Assembly (NCBI RefSeq): GCF_035998675.1
Contig: NZ_DASYHI010000008.1
Coordinates: 91,518-155,517, forward strand
Source: Telluribacter sp035998675
Lineage (GTDB): Bacteria; Bacteroidota; Bacteroidia; Cytophagales; Spirosomataceae
Reading direction: 5' to 3'
Length of the DNA: 64,000 nt
Translations under genes and position numbers: made by a program
Shown: positions 1-7,531 of the stretch, piece after piece
How positions within the stretch are numbered: position 1 is the stretch's first letter
Layout of the letters: every line of letters begins with the position of its first letter
Notes under the pieces: model-generated
Database searches by the model: none
The model's input: the letters and a program-made list of their open reading frames with translations, nothing else
What the model was told of the DNA's origin: nothing

Positions 1-2
1 CC

Positions 3-1262
3 GCCGTGGGTCTGAACGATGGCCTGCAGGACGTCACCATGTGGGTGGGCGTGTGGGGTGACCTGCGAGCCGATATTTTCAGCAGCAAGCGGGGCAACCT
101 CGTTCAGTCATTGGTCGATGTCATGCAGAACAATCTCTCGGCGGGCACCCAGTACGGTAACTGGACGCGGCTCTACACCGTCATTGGCCGGGCCAACTGG
201 ATGCTGGCCAACCTCTCCCGCGTGCCGAACTTGAACCCAGGCCTTCAAAGCCAGTACATGGGCGAGGCAGCCTTCGCGCGGGCATTCAGCTACTATTACG
301 CCGTACGGCTCTGGGGCGACGTGCCGCTCATCACCGAGCCTTACACCTCGGCCACCACCAATTTTTTGCAGCCCCGGGCGCCCAAAGCCCAGGTACTGGC
401 GCAGATCGAGAAGGATATCGAACTCGCCATTGCCCAACTGCCCACCGTATATAGCACCGTAAGCGAGACGAAGGGACGGCCCACCCGCTGGGCTGCGCTG
501 GCTCTGCAAACCGACTACGCCCTGTGGATGGCAAAAGTGGAAGGCAAAACTGATTTTTACGCCAAAGCACTGGCGGCGGCCAACCAGATTATCGACACGG
601 GCGGCTTTTCGCTGGTGCCGGGAGCGGCTTACGGCAATTTGTTCTCTGTCAAGAATCAGCCCGAAAGTATCTATGAAATCCAGTTCAATAACTCCCAGAA
701 CGAGTTGCAGGAAAACGACTCCCCGGCCTCGCTCACTTCGTACGCCCCGTTCAGCGCCTCCAATCGGCTGCTGATTCACGAAAAACTCCTGGCCATCTTC
801 GAGCCGAATGACTTGCGGGTACCGGCTATTGCGCTCGACATCACGACCAGCTTTCCGAAGTACATCAAGTACCGGGGCTCGCCCACGGGGATTCAACAAC
901 TTACTTTTTTCGACGCCAACATCATCATTTACCGCCTGGCCGACATCATCTTGCTTCGGGCCGAGATGCTCAACGACCAGGGCCGCACCGCCGACGCCCT
1001 GGTGGACCTGAACCGCATCCGCAGCCGCGCGGGATTGCCCGCCAGCACCGCCACCACGCAAGCGCAGGTGAAAGATGCCATCCTGAAAGAACGATATGTG
1101 GAGCTGTGCGTCGAAGGCAAGCGCTGGTTCGATTTAGTGCGCAACGGGGTCGTCACCCGCGAGCTACCTCTCATCACCGATCCGGCCAACTACCTGTGGC
1201 CCATCAACGAGGGGCTGCTGAACGCCAATCCCAGCCTGGTTCAAAACTCTTTTTACAAATAA
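3..1262 (+). CDS. RagB/SusD family outer-membrane nutrient-binding lipoprotein, 5' partial
   Basis: About 420 residues are visible and the frame is open to the window edge; SusD proteins usually have 480-550 residues, so the signal peptide, lipobox and first helices are missing. The GTG at 6 is only an internal in-frame codon. The C-terminal half carries the typical SusD blocks: a TPR-like helix LLRAEMLNDQGRTADAL followed by LNRIRSRAGLP (about residues 315-348), then ILKERYVELCVEGKRWFDLVR (about 358-380). SusD caps a SusC TonB-dependent transporter and binds glycans at the cell surface. The susC partner would lie upstream, outside the window. Six bases separate this gene from the FAS1 lipoprotein, so they are probably cotranscribed. 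Family assignment is firm; the substrate (pectin-type glycan) is inferred from neighbours. Confidence 0.93.
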   Translation, partial: AVGLNDGLQDVTMWVGVWGDLRADIFSSKRGNLVQSLVDVMQNNLSAGTQYGNWTRLYTVIGRANWMLANLSRVPNLNPGLQSQYMGEAAFARAFSYYYAVRLWGDVPLITEPYTSATTNFLQPRAPKAQVLAQIEKDIELAIAQLPTVYSTVSETKGRPTRWAALALQTDYALWMAKVEGKTDFYAKALAAANQIIDTGGFSLVPGAAYGNLFSVKNQPESIYEIQFNNSQNELQENDSPASLTSYAPFSASNRLLIHEKLLAIFEPNDLRVPAIALDITTSFPKYIKYRGSPTGIQQLTFFDANIIIYRLADIILLRAEMLNDQGRTADALVDLNRIRSRAGLPASTATTQAQVKDAILKERYVELCVEGKRWFDLVRNGVVTRELPLITDPANYLWPINEGLLNANPSLVQNSFYK

Positions 1263-1268
1263 GCTATC

Positions 1269-1778
1269 ATGAAAAAAAACCTGCCTTTCCTCCTGCTGCT
1301 TTTGGCCTTGTGCGGAGGTTGCCAAACCTCCTTCGAGTATGAGCCATCCCCCCAGCGGCCTAGTGGCCAGATCGACGCCAGCATCGTTGGTTTCCTTAAA
1401 AGTCGTCCCGATGCCTTTAGTCTGCTCGCGCAGGCCATCGACCGGGCGGGTCTGGCCAGCACTCTGAACGGGGGTACCTTTACGCTCTTCGCGCCCGACG
1501 ATGTGGCCTTCAAAGCCTTTTTGGGAAATAAAAAACTGGAAGACATTCCGGTCGAAAGTCTGCGAAACACCCTGCTGCTGCACATTCTGGACAAGAAGGT
1601 GCTGTCCTCCGACCTGACGCTCGACATCGTACCCTACCCTTCGCTGCTCAAGGGCCGAAGCATCAACCTGAACCGCAACGAAACCTTCACCATTACGGCC
1701 AGCGGCAACCGGGTGTTCGTTTCAAATCTCGAACCCACCAACGGGGCCATCCATGTGATTCCGTCGGTGCTGCGGTAA
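1269..1778 (+). CDS. FAS1 (fasciclin) domain lipoprotein
   Basis: A 169-residue protein. The N-terminus is a lipoprotein-like signal (MKKN, Leu-rich core, then CGGC with the probable lipidated Cys18). One FAS1 domain follows, with the H1 motif GTFTLFAPDDVAFKAFL (about residues 71-88) and the H2 motif NGAIHVIPSVL at the extreme C-terminus. FAS1 domains mediate adhesion or protein-protein contacts. Small FAS1 lipoproteins next to SusCD pairs are common in Bacteroidota and probably belong to the surface complex. It starts 6 bases after the SusD stop, supporting one operon. The precise role is unknown. Confidence 0.85.
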   Translation: MKKNLPFLLLLLALCGGCQTSFEYEPSPQRPSGQIDASIVGFLKSRPDAFSLLAQAIDRAGLASTLNGGTFTLFAPDDVAFKAFLGNKKLEDIPVESLRNTLLLHILDKKVLSSDLTLDIVPYPSLLKGRSINLNRNETFTITASGNRVFVSNLEPTNGAIHVIPSVLR

Positions 1779-1796
1779 TCTGCTATAATTCATATC

Positions 1797-2939
1797 ATGA
1801 ACAGAAGAGAAAATCTAAAATCCATCGGTGTGGGTGTCCTGTACGCCGTATTCCCACTTTCCCTGTCCGGATTCCCTGCGCGTAAGAAAGGCAGCAGCTA
1901 CCTGCTTTCCCAAAAAGCGGACGTCCTGCGGTTCCTGGAAACCACCAGGTACCCGGATGAAGGCTGGGGACGCTGGAGGTACACCGTTTTGATGGACAGG
2001 AAATACGCCCTGGAGTCCTCGGCCATGGGGATCGGAATCCTGGATACCTTGGGTGAGCTGGATGCGGTGCCCCAGGCCCAAAAGGAGGAGGCCATCTCAT
2101 TTTTTCAGTCTACCTGGCACCCGGACGAGCTATACTACATTGATCCATTGGTCGGCGAGCAGGACCGGATCAGCGACCGTCACTCGTGGGAGCACATTTG
2201 GGCGCATATGTCGGGAGCGGCGCAGGGCGCGCTCAATCAGCTTGGCGCTACGCCCAAGTCCCGGGGCGACAAGGCCCCTTTCGTGGACCTGCGCGAAGTG
2301 GACGTCCGGGACTGGATTATGAGCCTGGATTGGTCCAATCCCTGGCTGTATGGCGAACGGTTCACGAAGGTGGTGCGGTTCTACTGGGATAGCCTGCCCG
2401 ATGCCAAAAAATCCCTCACCGAACCGACCATTCAGCGAGCCTTCGCCACGTTGGAAGGGCATATTATGGATCCAAAAACCGGACTGCCCATGAAGCAGGG
2501 CTGCAAAAGTAAGGAAGTGGGCATGGCGGGCTTGTTTAAGCTAATCTCCGGCTACCAGGCCGTGGGAAAGGAGGTGCCCCATGCGGAGAGAGCCCTGGAT
2601 TCGGTGTTGGCATTGCAGCAGCCCAACGGTCAGTTCGGCAGCAGCGGCAACTCCCCCATGACCATCAACTGGGATTCGATGAAGGTGCTGAAAGATCTGA
2701 ACCAGCAGTTGGACCACGGCTACCGATTTGAGGATATACGCGATGCGGGCAACAGGATGGCTGAGTTCCTGTTGAAAGTCCACAAGAAAGCGGATGGTGG
2801 TTTTTCCTACTTTCCCGGCGAATGTGCGTCGGCACATAACTCGGTGCGCGTATCGGAGAAGGGACCTGTGGGAGATATGGAAGGGACGAAATTTAGCCTG
2901 TACTGCTTTTCCTACGCCGATGAATGGAATGCTCGTTGA
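1797..2939 (+). CDS. Exported alpha/alpha-toroid-like protein, function unknown
   Basis: 380 residues. The N-terminus (MNRRENLKSIGVGV) has a twin-arginine-like RRxxLK stretch and a short hydrophobic core, so Tat export is possible. The body is rich in paired helices with aromatic residues, for example FLETTRYPDEGWGRWRY, RHSWEHIWAHMSGAAQ and LALQQPNGQFGSSGN. The last resembles the Q-x-x-G-x-F/W repeats of alpha/alpha-toroid proteins (prenyltransferase/terpene-cyclase-like folds, polysaccharide lyases). I do not recognise a named family. It sits 18 bases after the FAS1 gene in the same direction, so it is probably part of the polysaccharide-use operon. A lyase or hydrolase role is only an inference from fold hints and context. 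Confidence 0.6.
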   Translation: MNRRENLKSIGVGVLYAVFPLSLSGFPARKKGSSYLLSQKADVLRFLETTRYPDEGWGRWRYTVLMDRKYALESSAMGIGILDTLGELDAVPQAQKEEAISFFQSTWHPDELYYIDPLVGEQDRISDRHSWEHIWAHMSGAAQGALNQLGATPKSRGDKAPFVDLREVDVRDWIMSLDWSNPWLYGERFTKVVRFYWDSLPDAKKSLTEPTIQRAFATLEGHIMDPKTGLPMKQGCKSKEVGMAGLFKLISGYQAVGKEVPHAERALDSVLALQQPNGQFGSSGNSPMTINWDSMKVLKDLNQQLDHGYRFEDIRDAGNRMAEFLLKVHKKADGGFSYFPGECASAHNSVRVSEKGPVGDMEGTKFSLYCFSYADEWNAR

Positions 2940-3028
2940 CTGAGTGAGACCTTGGAATTGGCACAACGGCACGCCGAATGTATGTTATACTTCTTGCATT
3001 TTTGTTTTTTACCGGAAATAATCATCTT

Positions 3029-4594
3029 ATGCCTATTTCGTTCCTCTGTCAAAACCTCCGCTGTTTTTGTCTGCCGCTGTGCCTGTTACCTAGCATTCCG
3101 GTAGTAGCGCAGACGATGCACATCTCCGGATCCCGCTACAATTCGTCCGATAAAGTCGCTGTGTTATCCGCTGGGCAAGGGAGCGCCCGGCAGGACAAGC
3201 GCGATTATTTGTATTACGTCCAAACCTTTGCCGATACGCTGTTAGCTACCGGACTTGACACTTACGGCCCGGCGTCCACGCCCATGTGGGCTGCCGTCAT
3301 AGATGCGCGTGACCGAACGGTACCCATCAGGGGCGTGCCCCCGACCGCAGGGGTGCGCTCCTCCGATCGGGCCGTCGGGGGAGCCAATTACTACCACGAC
3401 GTAGTTACATTGCGGGTATTCGATGAACTTACGAAGATCACCGGTAGTAATAAGTACCAAAAGGCCTCGAAAGCCTACTCCCAGGCATTCATAGAACGTG
3501 CGCAGCACCCGGCCACGGGCCTTTTAGGTTGGGGCGAACACTTGTACTACAATTTCTTTACCGATACGGTTTCGGTGTCCGAAAGCCGGATGATTGAGCA
3601 GATGCCGGGTTTTCTAATGCCCCATGAGCTGATCGAGTGGACGCCACCCTGGCCGCGCTTGTGGGAGGCCGACCCGGTCCGCACCCGGCAGGCCATCGAA
3701 GGATTGCAATACCATTTCACCGGCCCCGATCCACAAACGAACCTGTTCAACCGTCACGCCGTTTGGAACAAGAGCACATACCAGAAGGTCATCATGCCCT
3801 GGATCAAACACGCCGCGCTGTACGCCTATTCCTACGCTTTCCTGTACCAACAAACCGGCGATGCCACCTGGAAGGAGAAAAGCTGGCAAATCGGCACCCT
3901 GTACTGGAACCTGCGCGACCGTCGCACCAATCTGGTATTGGGCTGTCTTTACCATGCCTCCGAACCCGAAGCCGGAAAGACCGCCAGCCTCAGCAACACG
4001 GCGTTATATGCCTACTGGCTTTACAAGGCAGGGGAGCTGTGTGCTTCGGACGAGATGAAACGCCAGGCGGTCACGCTGCTGCTGGCCTATGATAAATACG
4101 GCTGGAACGAGGCGCAACGAAATTATTACAGCGAGGTCAACCTGGACGGCAGTCCCGTTAAAGGCGCACCCTGGTCCACGCCCTGGAAAGAAGGCTACGG
4201 CACGTCCAGCCTGCTCACCCTCAGCCGGGTAGCGGCGTACATAGCGGCAAAAGGCGGGGCTAACGAACTGACCTCCATCGTGAAGAAGTCCCTAGCCATA
4301 GCCAACGGCCAATCCTTGCCGGACATTTACAACGACCAGAATCTGGGGGAGGCCATTCACGCCAATTTGGAAGGGTACGAATTGACCAAAGACAAACAGT
4401 ATCTGGAACAAGCCCAGCGATACGCCGATATGGCCGTTGCGTTTCTGTGGAAAGACGGATTGTTCGTCCGCCAGAAAGGGGATAATTACTATGAGGCCAA
4501 GCTGGGGACGGGGGATCTGCTATCCGGATTTCTTCGACTGCACGTCGCACTTAACAGCAAACCCCGCGAAAATTCTACGGACTGGAGCTTCTGA
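3029..4594 (+). CDS. Secreted alpha/alpha-barrel protein, candidate carbohydrate-active enzyme
   Basis: I place the start at 3029, because MPISFLCQNLRCFCLP followed by LLPSIPVVAQT is a good Sec signal peptide; an upstream ATG at 2978 would put 17 residues in front of it. The mature part, about 490 residues, shows repeated helix pairs with aromatic and acidic residues (LGWGEHLYYNFFTD, HELIEWTPPWPRLWEADP, YAYSYAFLYQQTGDATWKEK, HANLEGYELTKDKQYLEQA). This is the pattern of an alpha/alpha6-7 toroid used by several glycoside hydrolase and polysaccharide lyase families. It lies between another toroid-like protein and a PL11-like propeller, which suggests pectin backbone or side-chain processing. The family was not identified with confidence. 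Confidence 0.6.
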   Translation: MPISFLCQNLRCFCLPLCLLPSIPVVAQTMHISGSRYNSSDKVAVLSAGQGSARQDKRDYLYYVQTFADTLLATGLDTYGPASTPMWAAVIDARDRTVPIRGVPPTAGVRSSDRAVGGANYYHDVVTLRVFDELTKITGSNKYQKASKAYSQAFIERAQHPATGLLGWGEHLYYNFFTDTVSVSESRMIEQMPGFLMPHELIEWTPPWPRLWEADPVRTRQAIEGLQYHFTGPDPQTNLFNRHAVWNKSTYQKVIMPWIKHAALYAYSYAFLYQQTGDATWKEKSWQIGTLYWNLRDRRTNLVLGCLYHASEPEAGKTASLSNTALYAYWLYKAGELCASDEMKRQAVTLLLAYDKYGWNEAQRNYYSEVNLDGSPVKGAPWSTPWKEGYGTSSLLTLSRVAAYIAAKGGANELTSIVKKSLAIANGQSLPDIYNDQNLGEAIHANLEGYELTKDKQYLEQAQRYADMAVAFLWKDGLFVRQKGDNYYEAKLGTGDLLSGFLRLHVALNSKPRENSTDWSF

Positions 4595-4679
4595 ACCAGT
4601 AAAGTTAGGAAAGGTACCCCACCGACCTGAACATTATCCCGTTTTTATGAGAAAATTGCCAGATTCCGTAATTTACTCC

Positions 4680-6068
4680 ATGAAAAAATCATTCTGGGCA
4701 GCGGGAATCTTCTTCCTTACGGTTGTGGTCGGCCTCGGTTTTAGTCAAAAACAAGAAGAAGGTACTCCCATTCTTTATCGAAAAGTACCCATCCCGCAAG
4801 CTTTCCTCACTACCACCGACGGGCTTACCTACGGGGGCGACCTCCGCATGGGCGACCTGACGAACGACGGAAGGGCCGATTTCCTGGTCTACCGCGCCGC
4901 CAACTCGGTGGGCGGCGGGGCCGTGCAGCCCTGTTTTATCGGCGCGTTTGATGAAAGCGGGAAGGTGCTTTGGCAGAAAGGGGCGGGTGGCCTACAGCCC
5001 AATCGCCCTGGTCCAGTGACAATCTTCGACATCGATGCCGACGGGAGTAACGAGGTCATCACCTTTTTTGTGGAAGAGGGGAAAACCGTAGAGCCACAAA
5101 GCATGGCGAACGTATCCGTCCAGATCCTGGACGGGAAGACAGGCCGCGTGAAGCGGCAGGCCAATCCACCCGAACTGACTTCAAGCCAGGGGAAAGGCCC
5201 CAATTGGGTACACCAGCGCATCCTGATCGCTAACTTGCGGGGGAAGTCCAGCCCGCAGGATTTTATCGTCAAGCTAGGCACAAAGATCATTGCGTTCGAT
5301 AACGAGTTGCGGGTACTCTGGACCTACGAAAACCAGTGGGACGAGTACGCCAACTGCCCAGCCTACGTCCCTGCCCTGGGAGACATGGACAACGATGGGC
5401 GCGACGAAATCAACGGCGGCTACTACGTGCTGAATGCCGGGGGGCAGCCGCTTTGGGAAAAGAAATTAGGGAAGAACATGGACGCCGTGGTCATCGATTA
5501 CTGGGACGACCCCAAGAAAAAGCGAGCTTTCTGCTCGGGTTTCGGCCATGTGATGGACCAAGAAGGCAACGCTGTCCTGAATCTGGGCGAGGCACTCGTG
5601 CCGCATGGGCAAGAGTTACGCGTGGCGCATTTCGACGATGCCGCGCCGGGCCCGCAGATGATGATCCGCTACAACGGCCACCACACCGATATGATGCTGG
5701 TGGGGCAGGAAGGGGAAATCCTCCGCAGGTTTAAGGTCAATCAGTCGCCCAACAACACGGGCATGGACGTCATCTACTGGAATGGCCCTACGAAACCCGC
5801 CCACCTCTATAACGGCGGGGTGCTGTGGAGTGGCAAAGGTACCCTGGCGCACCAATTTCCCGCCCTGCCCGAAACGCAGGGCGATCAGCGACAGGGATGG
5901 TATCATTGCATTCCGGCCGATGTGGCGGGCGACTCCCGGGAAGAGGCCGTGCTGTACAATCCCTGGGACAGGTACGTATTCATATTCACTCCCGAGCCAC
6001 TGCTACCCGAAAAATTTTCACGCTATCAGCCCAGCCCGCGACAGTACAATGTGCGGCTATTGGATTGA
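4680..6068 (+). CDS. Secreted FG-GAP-like beta-propeller, related to PL11 rhamnogalacturonan lyases
   Basis: The start at 4680 gives MKKSFWAAGIFFLTVVVGLGFSQ, a clear Sec signal; an in-frame ATG at 4647 is the alternative. The protein has 462 residues. Calcium-loop repeats DLTNDGRADF (about residue 60), DIDADGSNEV (about 116) and DMDNDGRDEI (about 234) are spaced as in the eight-bladed propeller of PL11 lyases, and the C-terminal EEAVLYNPWDRYVFIFTP is typical of that group. PL11 enzymes cleave the rhamnogalacturonan-I backbone by beta-elimination using calcium. It is shorter than classic PL11 (about 600 residues) and lacks an obvious N-terminal FnIII part, so it may be a divergent relative. 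Neighbours support a pectin role. Confidence 0.65.
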   Translation: MKKSFWAAGIFFLTVVVGLGFSQKQEEGTPILYRKVPIPQAFLTTTDGLTYGGDLRMGDLTNDGRADFLVYRAANSVGGGAVQPCFIGAFDESGKVLWQKGAGGLQPNRPGPVTIFDIDADGSNEVITFFVEEGKTVEPQSMANVSVQILDGKTGRVKRQANPPELTSSQGKGPNWVHQRILIANLRGKSSPQDFIVKLGTKIIAFDNELRVLWTYENQWDEYANCPAYVPALGDMDNDGRDEINGGYYVLNAGGQPLWEKKLGKNMDAVVIDYWDDPKKKRAFCSGFGHVMDQEGNAVLNLGEALVPHGQELRVAHFDDAAPGPQMMIRYNGHHTDMMLVGQEGEILRRFKVNQSPNNTGMDVIYWNGPTKPAHLYNGGVLWSGKGTLAHQFPALPETQGDQRQGWYHCIPADVAGDSREEAVLYNPWDRYVFIFTPEPLLPEKFSRYQPSPRQYNVRLLD

Positions 6069-6182
6069 AGGATAGATTTCTAAAAGACCTCTATCAAATG
6101 AGGGAGAGCCAAGCCGTTAAATAGTAATCAAATGGGCCTTTTCTCAAAACAGGACAAACACAAACGCTTAATTTACAGCTAA

Positions 6183-7454
6183 ATGATTCGTCGTAATTTT
6201 CTCAAAAACAGCCTGCTGGGCGGCCTGGGAATGGCTACCCTCCCTTCGATGCATTTCTTTCCCGCCGAAGAATTCCCTGTCGAGCGCATCACCGACGGCG
6301 CGCATCCTCATTGGTTCGGCTACTACGATAAACTACAAGTTGACCCCACGGGTCGCTACGCACTGGGGATGCAGGCCCCATTCGAGGGCCACACCCCCGG
6401 CCCCGACGACCCCTTGGAAATCGGCTTGATTGACCTACAAGACAACAACAAATGGCGCAAGCTGGGTACGTCCAATGCCTGGGGCTGGCAGCAGGGTTGC
6501 ATGTTGCAGTGGCTGCCCAACTCTAAGGAAGAGGTCATCTGGAACGACCGCATCGACGGAGCTTTCAAGAGCCGCGTCCGCAACATCAGAACGGGCAAGG
6601 AGCGCATCCTGCCCAAGGCCATTTACGCCCTGGCTCCCAATGGGAAGTTCGCCGTCGGCACCGAGTTCAACCGTATCCAGAACCTACGGCCCGGCTACGG
6701 CTACGTGGGCATCACTGACCCTTATGAGAAAGAGAAGGCCCCGGCGGACATCGGCATTTACCGGATGGATTTGAAAACGGGCAAGCATAAGATGCTGGTC
6801 TCTTATGCCGAAATGGCCGCCGTCCCGCACCTGGGCGAGTCGGTGGACAACTACTGGCATTGGTTCAACCATCTGCTCATCGGCCCCGACAGTAAGCGGA
6901 TGCTTTTCCTCAACCGCTGGCGGCACAAAGTGCAGGAACAGGACGGAGTCAAGACCACGCCCTTCATCACCCGCATGGTGACGATGAACACCACCGACGG
7001 CGGCGACCGCTACGTCATCGACCCTTCGGGTGATACCTCTCACATCATCTGGGACGGACCCGGGCGCATCCTGGCCTGGACCAGACCCGTGGGCAAGGAG
7101 TGGGGATTCTGGCTCATGGAAGACCACACCCAGAACAGCGAACACATTGGGGCGGAGGCCATGACTGTCAACGGCCACAACACCTATATTCCCGGCACCG
7201 ACAACGAGTGGGTGCTCAACGACACCTACCCCGACGGCGACCGGATGCAGACGCTCTACCTCTACCACGTCCCCAGCAAGCGGCGCGTGATCCTGGGCAA
7301 GTTCCTCTCGCCGCCGCAGTACAAGGGCGAGTACCGCTGCGACCTGCATCCGCGCGCCAATCAGCAGGGTACGGAAGTATTCTTCGACTCTACGCACGAG
7401 AAACTGGGAAGGCAGATTTACCGGATCAGCATTGAAAAAATCATTCGCGTGTAA
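6183..7454 (+). CDS. Tat-exported propeller protein, oligogalacturonate-lyase-like (PL22-like)
   Basis: 423 residues. The start is clear: MIRRNFLKNSLLGGLGMATLP is a textbook twin-arginine signal (RRNFLK plus hydrophobic core). The rest reads as a WD40/TolB-like seven-bladed propeller with repeated 'PTGRYALG', 'PDSKRMLFLNRW' and 'IIWDGPGRILAW' strands, and His-rich loops (GAHPHWFGYYDK, NYWHWFNHLLIG, GHNTYIPGTDNEW). Oligogalacturonate lyases (PL22) have this fold and use histidines around a metal. I could not verify catalytic residues by alignment. It would process short pectic oligomers in the periplasm. 114 bases separate it from the preceding gene; the next gene downstream is a pseudogene. 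Confidence 0.6.
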   Translation: MIRRNFLKNSLLGGLGMATLPSMHFFPAEEFPVERITDGAHPHWFGYYDKLQVDPTGRYALGMQAPFEGHTPGPDDPLEIGLIDLQDNNKWRKLGTSNAWGWQQGCMLQWLPNSKEEVIWNDRIDGAFKSRVRNIRTGKERILPKAIYALAPNGKFAVGTEFNRIQNLRPGYGYVGITDPYEKEKAPADIGIYRMDLKTGKHKMLVSYAEMAAVPHLGESVDNYWHWFNHLLIGPDSKRMLFLNRWRHKVQEQDGVKTTPFITRMVTMNTTDGGDRYVIDPSGDTSHIIWDGPGRILAWTRPVGKEWGFWLMEDHTQNSEHIGAEAMTVNGHNTYIPGTDNEWVLNDTYPDGDRMQTLYLYHVPSKRRVILGKFLSPPQYKGEYRCDLHPRANQQGTEVFFDSTHEKLGRQIYRISIEKIIRV

Positions 7455-7531
7455 AGCTCACAGGGAGCGTCTCAGATTTTTCCGCACTCGTTTTTGTACA
7501 GAATATCAAATTTCTAAATCAGTTTTTCCTT

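Noticed and set aside
108..1061. 317-codon frame antisense to SusD
   Set aside because: GC-rich antisense shadow; the + strand frame is a clear SusD protein.
6684..7397. 237-codon frame antisense to the PL22-like gene
   Set aside because: Shadow in GC-rich coding DNA; the opposite strand has a Tat signal and propeller repeats.
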